Part shown: positions 1 to 7,360 of the stretch, piece after piece
Numbering within the stretch: the stretch's first letter is position 1
Layout of the letters: each line of letters starts with the position of its first letter
DNA from: Deltaproteobacteria bacterium Ga0077539
GTDB taxonomy: Bacteria > Myxococcota_A > Polyangia > Polyangiales > Ga0077539
Direction of reading: 5' to 3'
DNA: 43,892 bases
NCBI GenBank assembly: GCA_001465015.1
Contig: LNEO01000302.1
Location: forward strand, 1 to 43,892
The notes under the pieces: generated by a model
The model's database searches: none
What the model saw: only the letters and a program-made list of their open reading frames with translations
Told to the model about the DNA's origin: nothing
Made by a program: the position numbers and the translations under genes

Positions 1-126
1 TTGCCCGTTGCTGCGCTCTCTGACGGTGGTCGCGCGAAGCGCACCTTCCGCCGTGAGTCTTCGAACGGCGTCCAGCACGGGGTTTGTCAACCCCGTGCGA
101 GACACACCTCTTTTCAAGTGAGCCCG
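1..126 (+). repeat. Composite structured repeat, copy A (left end cut by window)
   Basis: This noncoding block recurs twice near the other end of the window. It contains a heptamer-like TGCCCGT stub (2-8), a 50-bp conserved core (21-70), a perfect 10-bp hairpin GCACGGGGTT/AACCCCGTGC with a four-base loop (75-98), and a tail CTCTTTTCAAGTGAGCCCG (108-126). The core itself can fold: CGCCGT at 49-54 pairs with ACGGCG at 65-70. It lies just beyond the 3' end of the WYL regulator gene. The stretch 127-246 between it and that gene shows nothing else recognisable. No encoded protein is credible. Confidence 0.85.
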
Positions 127-246
127 CTGCTCGCCGCTCCCACTCTCGTAGCTCTGTAGTCCCGCCTCTAGCGGAGACGTCGTCGCGCCGCTGGCCTCGT
201 TTGCGGGAGTCTCTGCGGCCCCATCCCCGCGGCCCGCTGTCGCTCG

Positions 247-1287
247 CTAGTTCGCGGCGCTGCTCGCGGTCGATGCGACCTCTCCGTACTGAGCGGCCGC
301 GCGCAAGAACTGGTTGCGCACGCGCTCGATCAGCCCGGCGGGCTCGATCACTCGCGCGCTCGCGCCCCATCGAAGCACCCACGAAACAAGCTCTTCAGAG
401 AGCGCCACGTCGAACTCGATCGTCACCCCGCCGTCCACCTGGCGCGTGACCTTTTGCGAGGGGTGCCACTCGCGCTCTTCGATCCACGTCGCGACGCGAG
501 CCTCGAACTCGACCACCACTTTGTGACGCTCGCCGCCGGCGATGAGCCCGAACGCTCCGTCGAAGAGCTTGCTCGGATCGAACATCGGATCGCGCGTGAA
601 GGGCGCCTGCGGAAGCGCGCGCACGCGGCGCATGCGCTCGACGGCGAACGTTCGAAACTCCTTCTTCGCCACGTCCTTGCCGACGAGGTAGAGGCCGTTG
701 CGGTAGAGCACCAGGCAGTACGGCTCGAGCCTGCGCATGCCCATCGTCGTGCCGCCGTCGTAGAGAAACGACAGCGTGAGCGAGCGCAGGACGCCGTCGT
801 AGATCTCGTAGAGCTGGTCCTTGAACTTCTTGTAGTTCTTCGGCGCGTCCGGGATGTACACGAAGCGCTCGGCGAGGCCCTCGTTGGCCGCGTTGGGGTC
901 CGCGGCGTTGCCTTGCGCGAGCTTGGCGAACAGCTGCGAGAGGTCGTCGTGAAACGGCGTGCCTTCGAGCACGTCGAACGCGCGTCGCACCGCCGCCAGC
1001 GAGTAGCGCTGAAACCGCGTCATGCGGATCGGCTCGGTGCTCTTGCCCGTCCTCGCGAGGCGCACGCGGCGCTCGCCCTCGTTGTCGACGGACTCGAGCT
1101 CGATCTCTGCGCCCTGCAGCGCCTTGAGGTCGCGTCGAACCGATCGCGGCGTGACGTCGAGCTCGCGAGCGAGGTCGTCGATGCGCACGCCTTCCGGCGA
1201 ATTCTCCAAGCGGTGAAACAACTGAAACAGTCGCACCGCTTGCGTGTATTTTCCGGTCGGACGACCGGGTGTCGAGCGACGAACCAT
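247..1287 (-). CDS. WYL-domain transcriptional regulator
   Basis: The 346-residue protein has an N-terminal DeoR/HTH_11-type winged helix (about residues 14-65, with DLARELDVTPRSVRRDLKAL as the helix-turn-helix). It is followed by a WYL-type ligand-sensing domain (about 165-240), where the signature appears as NGLYLVGKD, and then a WCX-like C-terminal region. Such proteins are usually cytoplasmic transcription factors that sense small ligands or nucleic acids. The length fits the family. It lies about 110 bp downstream of the transketolase gene pair on the same strand, so it may be co-transcribed, but the target is unknown. Confidence 0.88.
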   Translation of the reverse strand: MVRRSTPGRPTGKYTQAVRLFQLFHRLENSPEGVRIDDLARELDVTPRSVRRDLKALQGAEIELESVDNEGERRVRLARTGKSTEPIRMTRFQRYSLAAVRRAFDVLEGTPFHDDLSQLFAKLAQGNAADPNAANEGLAERFVYIPDAPKNYKKFKDQLYEIYDGVLRSLTLSFLYDGGTTMGMRRLEPYCLVLYRNGLYLVGKDVAKKEFRTFAVERMRRVRALPQAPFTRDPMFDPSKLFDGAFGLIAGGERHKVVVEFEARVATWIEEREWHPSQKVTRQVDGGVTIEFDVALSEELVSWVLRWGASARVIEPAGLIERVRNQFLRAAAQYGEVASTASSAAN

Positions 1288-1399
1288 CGCGGGACGAACT
1301 ATGTCCGTGTTCGTTTGCCGCGTAAAGGGGGCACTCGTTGAAGCGATCGAACTTCATCGAGCGCGCGACGGTCGCGCTCCAAGCCGCCCCCCATTCGCT

Positions 1400-2341
1400 T
1401 CAGCGCGCGAGCTGCTCGCGAACGACCTCGGCGATGCCCTTCGGGTCGAGCCGGTGCTTCTCGTAGAGCGCCTCTGGCGTGCCCGACTCGCCGAACACGT
1501 CGAGCACTCCGTGTCGGTGCACTCGCGCGCCGCCCGTCTCGGCGACGACCTCGGCCACGGCCGAACCAATGCCGCCGATCACGTTGTGGTCCTCGACCGT
1601 GACGATGAGCTTCACCTTCTTCGCGAGCGCGGCGATCCCTGCGTGATCGAGGGGCTTGATGCTCGAGAGGTTGGCGACCGCGACCGAGCGCCCCTCTTTG
1701 GCGAGCGCCTCCGCGGCGTCCATCGCGTTCATCACAGGGCCGCCGCTCGCGATGATCGCGACGTCGGTGCCCTCGCGCAGGACGTCGAGCTTGCCGGGCG
1801 TCCATGTCCAGCCGTCGGGGTGCAGGCGACGGAGGTTCTGTCGGGTCAAGCGCAGGTAGGCGGGCTGCGTGCAGTCCGTCACCAACCAGCGCACCATCGC
1901 GTGCGTCTCGACGTCGTCCGACGGTTGAAGAACCACCATTTCGGGGAGCGTCCGCATGAGACCCACGTCTTCGAGGCCCATCTGCGAGTAGCCGTCCTCG
2001 CCGATGCCGACGCCGGCGTGCGTTCCCACGACGCGGACGCGAGCGCCTGCGTAGGCCACAGAGATCTTGATGGTCTCGAAGCGGCCCGCGACGAAGCAGG
2101 CGAACGAGCACGCGAAAGTGACCTTGCCCGAGAGGGCCAGGCCCGCGGCGACGCCCAGCATGTTCTGCTCGGCGATGCCCATCTGGATGAACCGATCGGG
2201 GCACTTCTTCGCAAACAGCTCGCTCTTGGTGCTCTTGGAAAGGTCGGCGTCGAGCACGACGACCTCGTTGTGCTCTGCGCCGACGGCGGCGAGGGCCTCT
2301 CCAAACGCTTGTCGCGTGGCGATGGGCTTGACCGTAGACAT
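1400..2341 (-). CDS. Transketolase, C-terminal subunit
   Basis: This 313-residue protein corresponds to the pyrimidine-binding and C-terminal domains of transketolase. The Pyr domain has the catalytic Glu in MGIAEQNM, preceded by VVLDADLSKST and followed by GTHAGVGIGEDG. The C-terminal transketolase domain starts near residue 190. With the upstream subunit it should form a thiamine-diphosphate enzyme that transfers two-carbon ketol units in the pentose phosphate pathway. The reading frame is open further upstream, but ATG at 2341 fits because it overlaps the stop of the N-subunit gene by one base (TGATG), a typical translational-coupling arrangement. DXS-like activity is a less likely alternative, because DXS is normally a single chain. 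Confidence 0.92.
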   Translation of the reverse strand: MSTVKPIATRQAFGEALAAVGAEHNEVVVLDADLSKSTKSELFAKKCPDRFIQMGIAEQNMLGVAAGLALSGKVTFACSFACFVAGRFETIKISVAYAGARVRVVGTHAGVGIGEDGYSQMGLEDVGLMRTLPEMVVLQPSDDVETHAMVRWLVTDCTQPAYLRLTRQNLRRLHPDGWTWTPGKLDVLREGTDVAIIASGGPVMNAMDAAEALAKEGRSVAVANLSSIKPLDHAGIAALAKKVKLIVTVEDHNVIGGIGSAVAEVVAETGGARVHRHGVLDVFGESGTPEALYEKHRLDPKGIAEVVREQLAR

Positions 2342-3183
2342 CACTTCGCCTCCTTCAGCTCTGCGTGGGCTCTGGCCAGCTCGTCTTTGGTGAGCGCTGC
2401 GCCGTGGTACTTCGTCGGGTGCTCGACGAACGAGACTCCCTTGCCTTTGACCGTGCGAGCCACGATGCACTTCGGCTTGCCGCCGCGCTCGTCGGCCCAG
2501 GCGATGGAGTCGAGGATCGCGTCGAAGTCGTGGCCGTCGATCTCTTTGACGTCCCAGCCAAACGCTTCGAACTTCGCCACCACGGGCTCGAGCGACGGCA
2601 TCACTTCGGTGATCGAACCGTCGATTTGCCCGCCGTTCCAATCGACGATGGCGACGAGGTTATCCAGCGCGAATTTGCTCGCGCTCATCGCGGCTTCCCA
2701 GACCTGACCCTCTTGGATCTCGCCGTCGCCCATGAGGCAAAACGTCGTGTAGCTCTTCTTGTCGAGCTTGGCCGCGAGCGCCATTCCGTGCGCGACCGAG
2801 AGCCCCTGGCCGAGCGAGCCCGTGGGCGCCTCGCACGCGGCCATGAATCGATTGACCGGGTGCCCCTGCAGGGGCGATCCGAGCTGGCGCAGCGTCATGA
2901 GCTGCGACTCGTCGAAGTAGCCGCGCTTGGCGAGGGTGACGTACAGCGCGGGCACCGCGTGCCCCTTGGACAGAACGAACCGATCGCGGTCGGCCCACGT
3001 CGGGTTCTTCGGGTCGTGCTTCAGTCGCGTGAAGAACAGCGCAGCGATGAAGTCGATCACCGAGAGAGAACCTCCCGGGTGACCGCTGCCGGCCTGAGTG
3101 ATCATCGAGAGGATCGTCGCGCGCATCTCACGAGTCATCTTCGCGAGCATGGCGACGGTCTCTGTGCGGGACGTCGCGGACAT
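2341..3183 (-). CDS. Transketolase, N-terminal subunit
   Basis: This 280-residue protein is the diphosphate-binding half of transketolase. GSGHPGGSLS near residue 33 supplies a substrate/cofactor histidine. LSKGHAVPALY follows. The thiamine diphosphate/Mg motif starts with GDGEIQEGQVWEA near residue 152 and ends with the Asn of DWNGG. It lacks the Pyr and C-terminal domains, which are encoded by the next gene. A ribosome binding site (AGGAG, complement of 3191-3195) lies seven bases upstream of the ATG. Split transketolases are known in bacteria and archaea. It is likely the first gene of an operon with the C-subunit and perhaps the WYL regulator. Confidence 0.93.
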   Translation of the reverse strand: MSATSRTETVAMLAKMTREMRATILSMITQAGSGHPGGSLSVIDFIAALFFTRLKHDPKNPTWADRDRFVLSKGHAVPALYVTLAKRGYFDESQLMTLRQLGSPLQGHPVNRFMAACEAPTGSLGQGLSVAHGMALAAKLDKKSYTTFCLMGDGEIQEGQVWEAAMSASKFALDNLVAIVDWNGGQIDGSITEVMPSLEPVVAKFEAFGWDVKEIDGHDFDAILDSIAWADERGGKPKCIVARTVKGKGVSFVEHPTKYHGAALTKDELARAHAELKEAK

Positions 3184-3497
3184 CAGTGGTCTCCTGCGGC
3201 AATTGAGGGGGAGTGTTCGGCTCCGAGCCGCGGCTCGGTATCATGCCCGCCCTTTAGAGGACAACAAGCCGCCCTCGATTTGCGCTCTTGCGACAGCGCG
3301 ATCGCGGGAAGAAAAATCGCGGGCCGAGCGTCGAGCGCCGGCTGCTCCATGATTTTCCATGGCCCCGCCGACGAGGTTGTCGTTGTCGGTTGCTTCGCGA
3401 ACGGTGCTCGTTGTGCTACGCGCTACGGGCTCGCGCCATGACCGAGGGAGTTGCGCGGGGCGCTCGGCTATTCCCTCGTCGCAGGAACGACGCTGTC
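3184..3497. other. Intergenic region between divergent genes
   Basis: About 314 bp separate the divergent transketolase and 3498 genes. Apart from the AGGAG ribosome binding site for the transketolase N-subunit (3191-3195), nothing specific is recognised. It presumably carries promoters for both directions. An open frame runs into the downstream gene from 3288, but its residues are Arg-rich and composition-biased, so it is not taken as coding. Confidence 0.5.
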
Positions 3498-4673
3498 ATG
3501 CTGCAGAAATTCATCGACTGGATCCTCACGCTCTTGGGTCTCAAGAAGGACGCCCCCGCGCAGATGAGCGCCGGCCCGAGCTACACCGCTCCGGTGCCGT
3601 CCTTCGGGGCGCCCGCGATGGCGCCGCAGGTCGGCATCAAGAAGGAGCCCGGCTCGCCTGGAACCCTCCTCGCAGACTTCATGGCCAACCCTGCCAAGTG
3701 GCAGGAGCACGCGCGGGAAGCGGACTTCTCCATGGAGCAGATGGAGATGAACGTCCGGGAGCGCGACGGACGCGCCGCCGGCGAGAACTGTCCTCCGCAA
3801 CAGTGGCAGGACGAGTGGGGCCCGCTCTCGCAGGGGCAGCTCGATGACTTCTTCTTTCAGATGTTCGAGATCGAGGACAACCAGCCCGATCCCGCGAAGC
3901 AGAAGCAGCTCTTGCAGCAGTTTGGCTACCGCCACCGCGAGCAGTACGAGTGGGTCAAGCTCACGTTCATGAAGTACTACGGGACGCCGTCGGGAGGGGC
4001 CGTCGACGATCACCTCTTCAACAGCAGCGAGATCCAGAGCCGCATGATGGCGGCGCGGATGAAGCAGACCCAGAGCAAGCAGAACACGTTCGCCGCGCAA
4101 AACAGCGAGCTCCTCGCGCCCGTCGAGGGCGTCACCGTCGAGCAGTACGCCGGCATCGCCGCGCGTCAGGCCACCGGCCTGTCGATGCCGGACTTTCAAG
4201 CGCTGCTCGCGCAAAATGGCATGGACCAGGCCAAGTGGGACCGCGTCTCCGGTGAGTGGGTCCGCAGGATGAGCATGGACACGACGGCGACGATCGCGAC
4301 CATCTACGGCAAGGCCTTCAGCGGCTCGGGCGCGGGAACCTACGGCGCCGCCGGAGCAGCAGGCGCCGCCGCGATGAACGCGACCGGCGCGAGCGGGCAG
4401 ATGCACACCGCCGGCGGCGCAGAGCCCGTCTCCTTCGAGAAGTACTGCGAGATCGGCGGCGCGCAGCAGGCCTGGGCGGCGTCTGGCAAGGACGTCAACG
4501 CCATGCTCAAGCAGGCGTTCAACATCAGCGCGCTCGACTGGTCCAACATGAGCACGTACTGGATGACCAAGATGATGGCGGACATCGGCATGATGACCCG
4601 CATGACCGAGCTGCAGAGCTTCTACGCGCAGAAGTACGCGAGCGCGAAGGCCGACGGAGACCTGCAGTTCTGA
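3498..4673 (+). CDS. Uncharacterised helical protein with internal repeats
   Basis: The 391-residue product is not recognised. It starts with an amphipathic or membrane-contacting helix (MLQKFIDWILTLLGLKKD), then a Pro/Ala-rich linker to about residue 50, then a mainly helical region. At least three stretches share a pattern of Leu/Met-rich turn, Trp, about five residues, Trp or Phe, and a basic or Met cluster: near residues 135-155 (FGYRHREQYEWVKL), 235-260 (LLAQNGMDQAKWDRV) and 335-362 (MLKQAFNISALDW). An Ala/Gly-rich linker lies at about 278-300. ATG at 3498 was chosen over in-frame upstream starts because the upstream residues look non-coding. The next gene, with a zinc ribbon, begins 32 bp downstream and is probably in the same operon. 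Confidence 0.8.
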   Translation: MLQKFIDWILTLLGLKKDAPAQMSAGPSYTAPVPSFGAPAMAPQVGIKKEPGSPGTLLADFMANPAKWQEHAREADFSMEQMEMNVRERDGRAAGENCPPQQWQDEWGPLSQGQLDDFFFQMFEIEDNQPDPAKQKQLLQQFGYRHREQYEWVKLTFMKYYGTPSGGAVDDHLFNSSEIQSRMMAARMKQTQSKQNTFAAQNSELLAPVEGVTVEQYAGIAARQATGLSMPDFQALLAQNGMDQAKWDRVSGEWVRRMSMDTTATIATIYGKAFSGSGAGTYGAAGAAGAAAMNATGASGQMHTAGGAEPVSFEKYCEIGGAQQAWAASGKDVNAMLKQAFNISALDWSNMSTYWMTKMMADIGMMTRMTELQSFYAQKYASAKADGDLQF

Positions 4674-4691
4674 CAGGGCGCTTTGCGCGAC

Positions 4692-4698
4692 AAGGAGG
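4692..4698 (+). promoter_or_regulatory. Ribosome binding site fixing a GTG start
   Basis: AAGGAGG lies seven bases before the GTG at 4706. It is one of the strongest Shine-Dalgarno matches in the window and supports the non-ATG start of the zinc-ribbon gene. Confidence 0.75.
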
Positions 4699-4705
4699 CT
4701 GAGGC

Positions 4706-5314
4706 GTGGACGAAGCCACGGTGACACACACAATCGAGTCGCTCGATCGTCGGCTGGATCAGCACCTCGAGTACCTCCGCGGCCGCGCGCTCGCGTGCCC
4801 TCCCGGCGGCGGGCGAGCCTGGGACGAGGCGCTCGGCCACTATCAGATCGGCGCGGACCCGGCGCACCTGCGCGTCGAGTGCGCGATGAAGTCCGGCCAG
4901 CGCGCGGGGGCGACGGTCGAAGAGTTCGAGCGCGCGCTGACGGCGCTCGCGCGCTTCGCGGGGGACGAGCTCGAGCAGGTCCTGCCATCTGCGACGCTGT
5001 CTAGACTCTCGCTCTCGCCGCCGAGCGCGCACCGGGTCGAGATGTTTCGCGCGCGGCTCCGCAGCTTCGTCTCGATCGAGCGAGAGCGATACGGCCGCGA
5101 CGTCGGCGCGCGCGAGCACGCGCCGCAGACCGTGGGAGGCAGCGTCTCGAGCGTCTTTGCCAACGCGCAGAGCACCGCGAAGCTCGCCCCTTGGGCGAAC
5201 ATCAAGGTCGACCCGAGCACGATCATGAGCTGCTTCACCTGCGGAGCGCCGCAAGAGAAGCCGCTCGATTTCAAGTGCCGTTACTGCAAGAACGCGATGT
5301 ACGAGAAGCGCTGA
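4706..5314 (+). CDS. Small protein with C-terminal zinc ribbon, unknown function
   Basis: The product is 202 residues long with a GTG start and a strong ribosome binding site. The N-terminal 150 residues are helical and charged with no recognised domain. The C-terminus ends in a four-cysteine zinc ribbon, CFTCGAPQ followed by FKCRYCKNAMYEKR, with CxxC pairs about 17 residues apart. Such ribbons mediate protein or nucleic-acid contacts. The gene follows the 3498 gene by 32 bp and converges on the carbonic-anhydrase-like gene. The gene at 6485 also encodes a CxxC-CxxC zinc ribbon on a helical scaffold, suggesting a functional link. No function can be assigned. Confidence 0.82.
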   Translation: MDEATVTHTIESLDRRLDQHLEYLRGRALACPPGGGRAWDEALGHYQIGADPAHLRVECAMKSGQRAGATVEEFERALTALARFAGDELEQVLPSATLSRLSLSPPSAHRVEMFRARLRSFVSIERERYGRDVGAREHAPQTVGGSVSSVFANAQSTAKLAPWANIKVDPSTIMSCFTCGAPQEKPLDFKCRYCKNAMYEKR

Positions 5315-5331
5315 GCCGCCGCGCGATGCGC

Positions 5332-6387
5332 TCACACTTGCACGAGCTCTCGCGTGTGCCAGTCGAGCACGCACGTGCGACGGCGCATCTTCGTCGCGAG
5401 CGCAGGAAACTGACGCTCGATCACGGACGCGGCGAACTCGCCCAAGAACTGCGCCTTGAGCGTCGCGCGCGCGCGGTCGACGCCGTGCTCCTCGAACGGC
5501 GAAGAAGCGAGCAACAGAAACCCGTCGTCTGGCACGCGACCGTGCTTCATGTTCGCCTCGATGATCGACGCAGCCTTGTAGATGGGCTGCGCCAGGTCGG
5601 GGCTGTAGGGGCCGATGATCAGCCCCATGTTGGGCGTGTGCATGAAGTCGAACCCGCGCCCGACGCAGATCATCCACTCGCGGTGCTGGATGTCCAACGT
5701 TCGCGGCGGTTCGCGGTGGAGCTTGCGGATGTGGGCGAGGTTTCCGCGCAGGAGCGGGACGAGATCGTTGCGCACCTGTTGGGGCATGTCGTCGAAGAGC
5801 TCTTCGATCCGCTGGGGCAACGCCTCGACGTCGGCCGAAGAGAGGTCGGCGAGCGAGAGCGTGTCCCCGTTTTCGCCGTGCAACACGAGCGCGTCCGCGT
5901 CGGTCTCGAAGCCGCACAGCAGGGGGTAGACCGTCTGGTGACCGACGCCGAAGGTGTGCTCGACCTGCGCTTTGATCGCCCGGGTGTGCGCGATCGCCGC
6001 TTCGGTGTCGTAGTTGAACCCCGCGCATCCGCGGTGACGATCTCCCTTGGAGAAGTGATAGGTGATGAGCAGCAGCGCGCGACGCCCGCTGGCCACGACC
6101 TGCTCGACCGCGCGCGCGAGGGTCTCGCCGAGGTGGGGCCAGCCGAGGTTGAACATCCCGCCCAGGTTGCGAAACGGCTGAATAATCCCTGGCGGAGTGT
6201 CGGTCGCGACGGGGATGTTGATGCGCCCGTCCATGCACTTGAGCACGAGCACCGCCGTGGGGTGCTCCGCGAGGTAGCGTCGTCGAGAGAGCCAGCTCTC
6301 GGGTGAGGTGAACTGCTCGGAGTGCGTGCGCGCGAGCGCGAAGAGCCAGTCCATTCGCTGCTCGATGCTCTTTGTGTGGATCTCCAT
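5332..6387 (-). CDS. CsoSCA-like (carboxysome shell type) carbonic anhydrase homologue
   Basis: The 351-residue protein contains a beta-class-like carbonic anhydrase signature: CMDGR (Cys51, Asp53, Arg55) followed by YHFSKGDRHRGCAGFNYD (His111 and Cys121). In the carboxysomal enzyme CsoSCA the zinc ligands are a Cys, a His about 69 residues later and a Cys 11 further on, with an Asp-Arg pair at +2 and +4 from the first Cys. Here the spacings are 60 and 10, a good match from memory. The likely reaction is CO2 hydration to bicarbonate. The frame is open to 6486, but ATG at 6387 is chosen because the sequence upstream of it is not protein-like. No RuBisCO or shell genes are present. Another metal hydrolase-like role cannot be excluded. 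Confidence 0.65.
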   Translation of the reverse strand: MEIHTKSIEQRMDWLFALARTHSEQFTSPESWLSRRRYLAEHPTAVLVLKCMDGRINIPVATDTPPGIIQPFRNLGGMFNLGWPHLGETLARAVEQVVASGRRALLLITYHFSKGDRHRGCAGFNYDTEAAIAHTRAIKAQVEHTFGVGHQTVYPLLCGFETDADALVLHGENGDTLSLADLSSADVEALPQRIEELFDDMPQQVRNDLVPLLRGNLAHIRKLHREPPRTLDIQHREWMICVGRGFDFMHTPNMGLIIGPYSPDLAQPIYKAASIIEANMKHGRVPDDGFLLLASSPFEEHGVDRARATLKAQFLGEFAASVIERQFPALATKMRRRTCVLDWHTRELVQV

Positions 6388-6484
6388 CGACCGTCGCCAT
6401 TGGAGCACCGCCGCGGGCGGTTGTCTCGGGACCGCAGACCCGGCGGAATCGCGATATCGTCCCGCGAGGAAAGCGACCGCACTC
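6388..6484. promoter_or_regulatory. Divergent promoter region
   Basis: This 97-bp gap separates divergent starts of the carbonic-anhydrase-like gene and the zinc-ribbon gene at 6485. It must contain promoters for both, but no confident -10/-35 boxes or operators were seen. Confidence 0.45.
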
Positions 6485-7321
6485 ATGACCTCGCAGAGCT
6501 CTCAGCAAATCCTCGACCGGTGGAACGGCTTCGTCACCAAGGTCACCCAGCGGCTCACGGAAATCACCGGCGAGGCCGACGCAGGCTTCGCGGGGATGCT
6601 CGCGGACCCGGGGCTCGACACGATCGCCTTCGGCAACGCGATGACCGCGCTCGATGTACGAAAGAAAGACCTCGATCAGAAGCTCTCCAACACGTTCAGC
6701 GAGCAGGTGGCGCTCCAGCTCGCGATGGACACGGGCGCCGAGCGGCAGGCGCAGGCCACGCTCCAGCGGGCCCTTTGGTGGATGGAGGAGACCTGGGAGC
6801 GCTATCGAACCAAGAAGAACGTCGAGCTCGTCCAGACGCTGTGGACCCGGCTCGAAAAGGTCTGGAGCAAGCCCGTCGCCTGCGTTCGCTGCGGCAGCGA
6901 GCTGCATCGAACGATCTTTCACAAGGCCGAGAGCGTGACCTGTCGTCACTGCAGCTCGGTCAACTCAGTGACGCCCGATCCTGTGGTCTACAACTACTTC
7001 GCCGTCGCGCCCCATTACTATGCCGAGGCGATGGCGCTCGAGCATCGCTTCGCGGTCGAGAACTTCAAGCGCAAGCTCGACGCAGAGCGCGAGGTGCGCG
7101 TGCAGGTTCACGATGACTGGCGCGACACCAACCTCCAAGAGCTCTTGCAGTGGGAGGCGCTCGAGAACGCTTACTGGACTGCGTATTTCGCCGCGCAGGC
7201 CAGGATCGTCCCCATGAGCGAAGAAGAGCAGAAGACGTGGGTCGCCACGAGGATGCGGCCGCTCTACGAGTACGATTTCAACACGCGAAACGTATGGCGT
7301 CAGTACAAGGGCCTGTCCTGA
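6485..7321 (+). CDS. Zinc-ribbon helical protein, unknown function
   Basis: The 278-residue protein has a helical N-terminal half, a central zinc ribbon (CVRCGSEL about residue 138, and CRHC near residue 157), and a C-terminal part rich in Tyr, Trp and Glu (for example WEALENAYWTAYFAAQ). No catalytic motif was recognised. The frame is open upstream to 6308, but that part overlaps the divergent gene, and ATG at 6485 begins the protein-like sequence. Neighbours include the 202-residue zinc-ribbon protein at 4706, so the two may work in the same unknown process. Confidence 0.82.
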   Translation: MTSQSSQQILDRWNGFVTKVTQRLTEITGEADAGFAGMLADPGLDTIAFGNAMTALDVRKKDLDQKLSNTFSEQVALQLAMDTGAERQAQATLQRALWWMEETWERYRTKKNVELVQTLWTRLEKVWSKPVACVRCGSELHRTIFHKAESVTCRHCSSVNSVTPDPVVYNYFAVAPHYYAEAMALEHRFAVENFKRKLDAEREVRVQVHDDWRDTNLQELLQWEALENAYWTAYFAAQARIVPMSEEEQKTWVATRMRPLYEYDFNTRNVWRQYKGLS

Positions 7322-7360
7322 GCGAGCGCCGAGCGGGCGTTCGCTGTACAGTCCGTCGCC

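Noticed and set aside
84..449. A short plus-strand open frame at the left end
   Set aside because: It begins inside the repeat and overlaps the WYL gene end; Arg/Ser-rich composition marks it as a shadow.
4622..6949. A 775-residue open frame on the minus strand
   Set aside because: It overlaps several clear genes, and its Arg/Ala/Pro composition is typical of shadow frames in GC-rich DNA.
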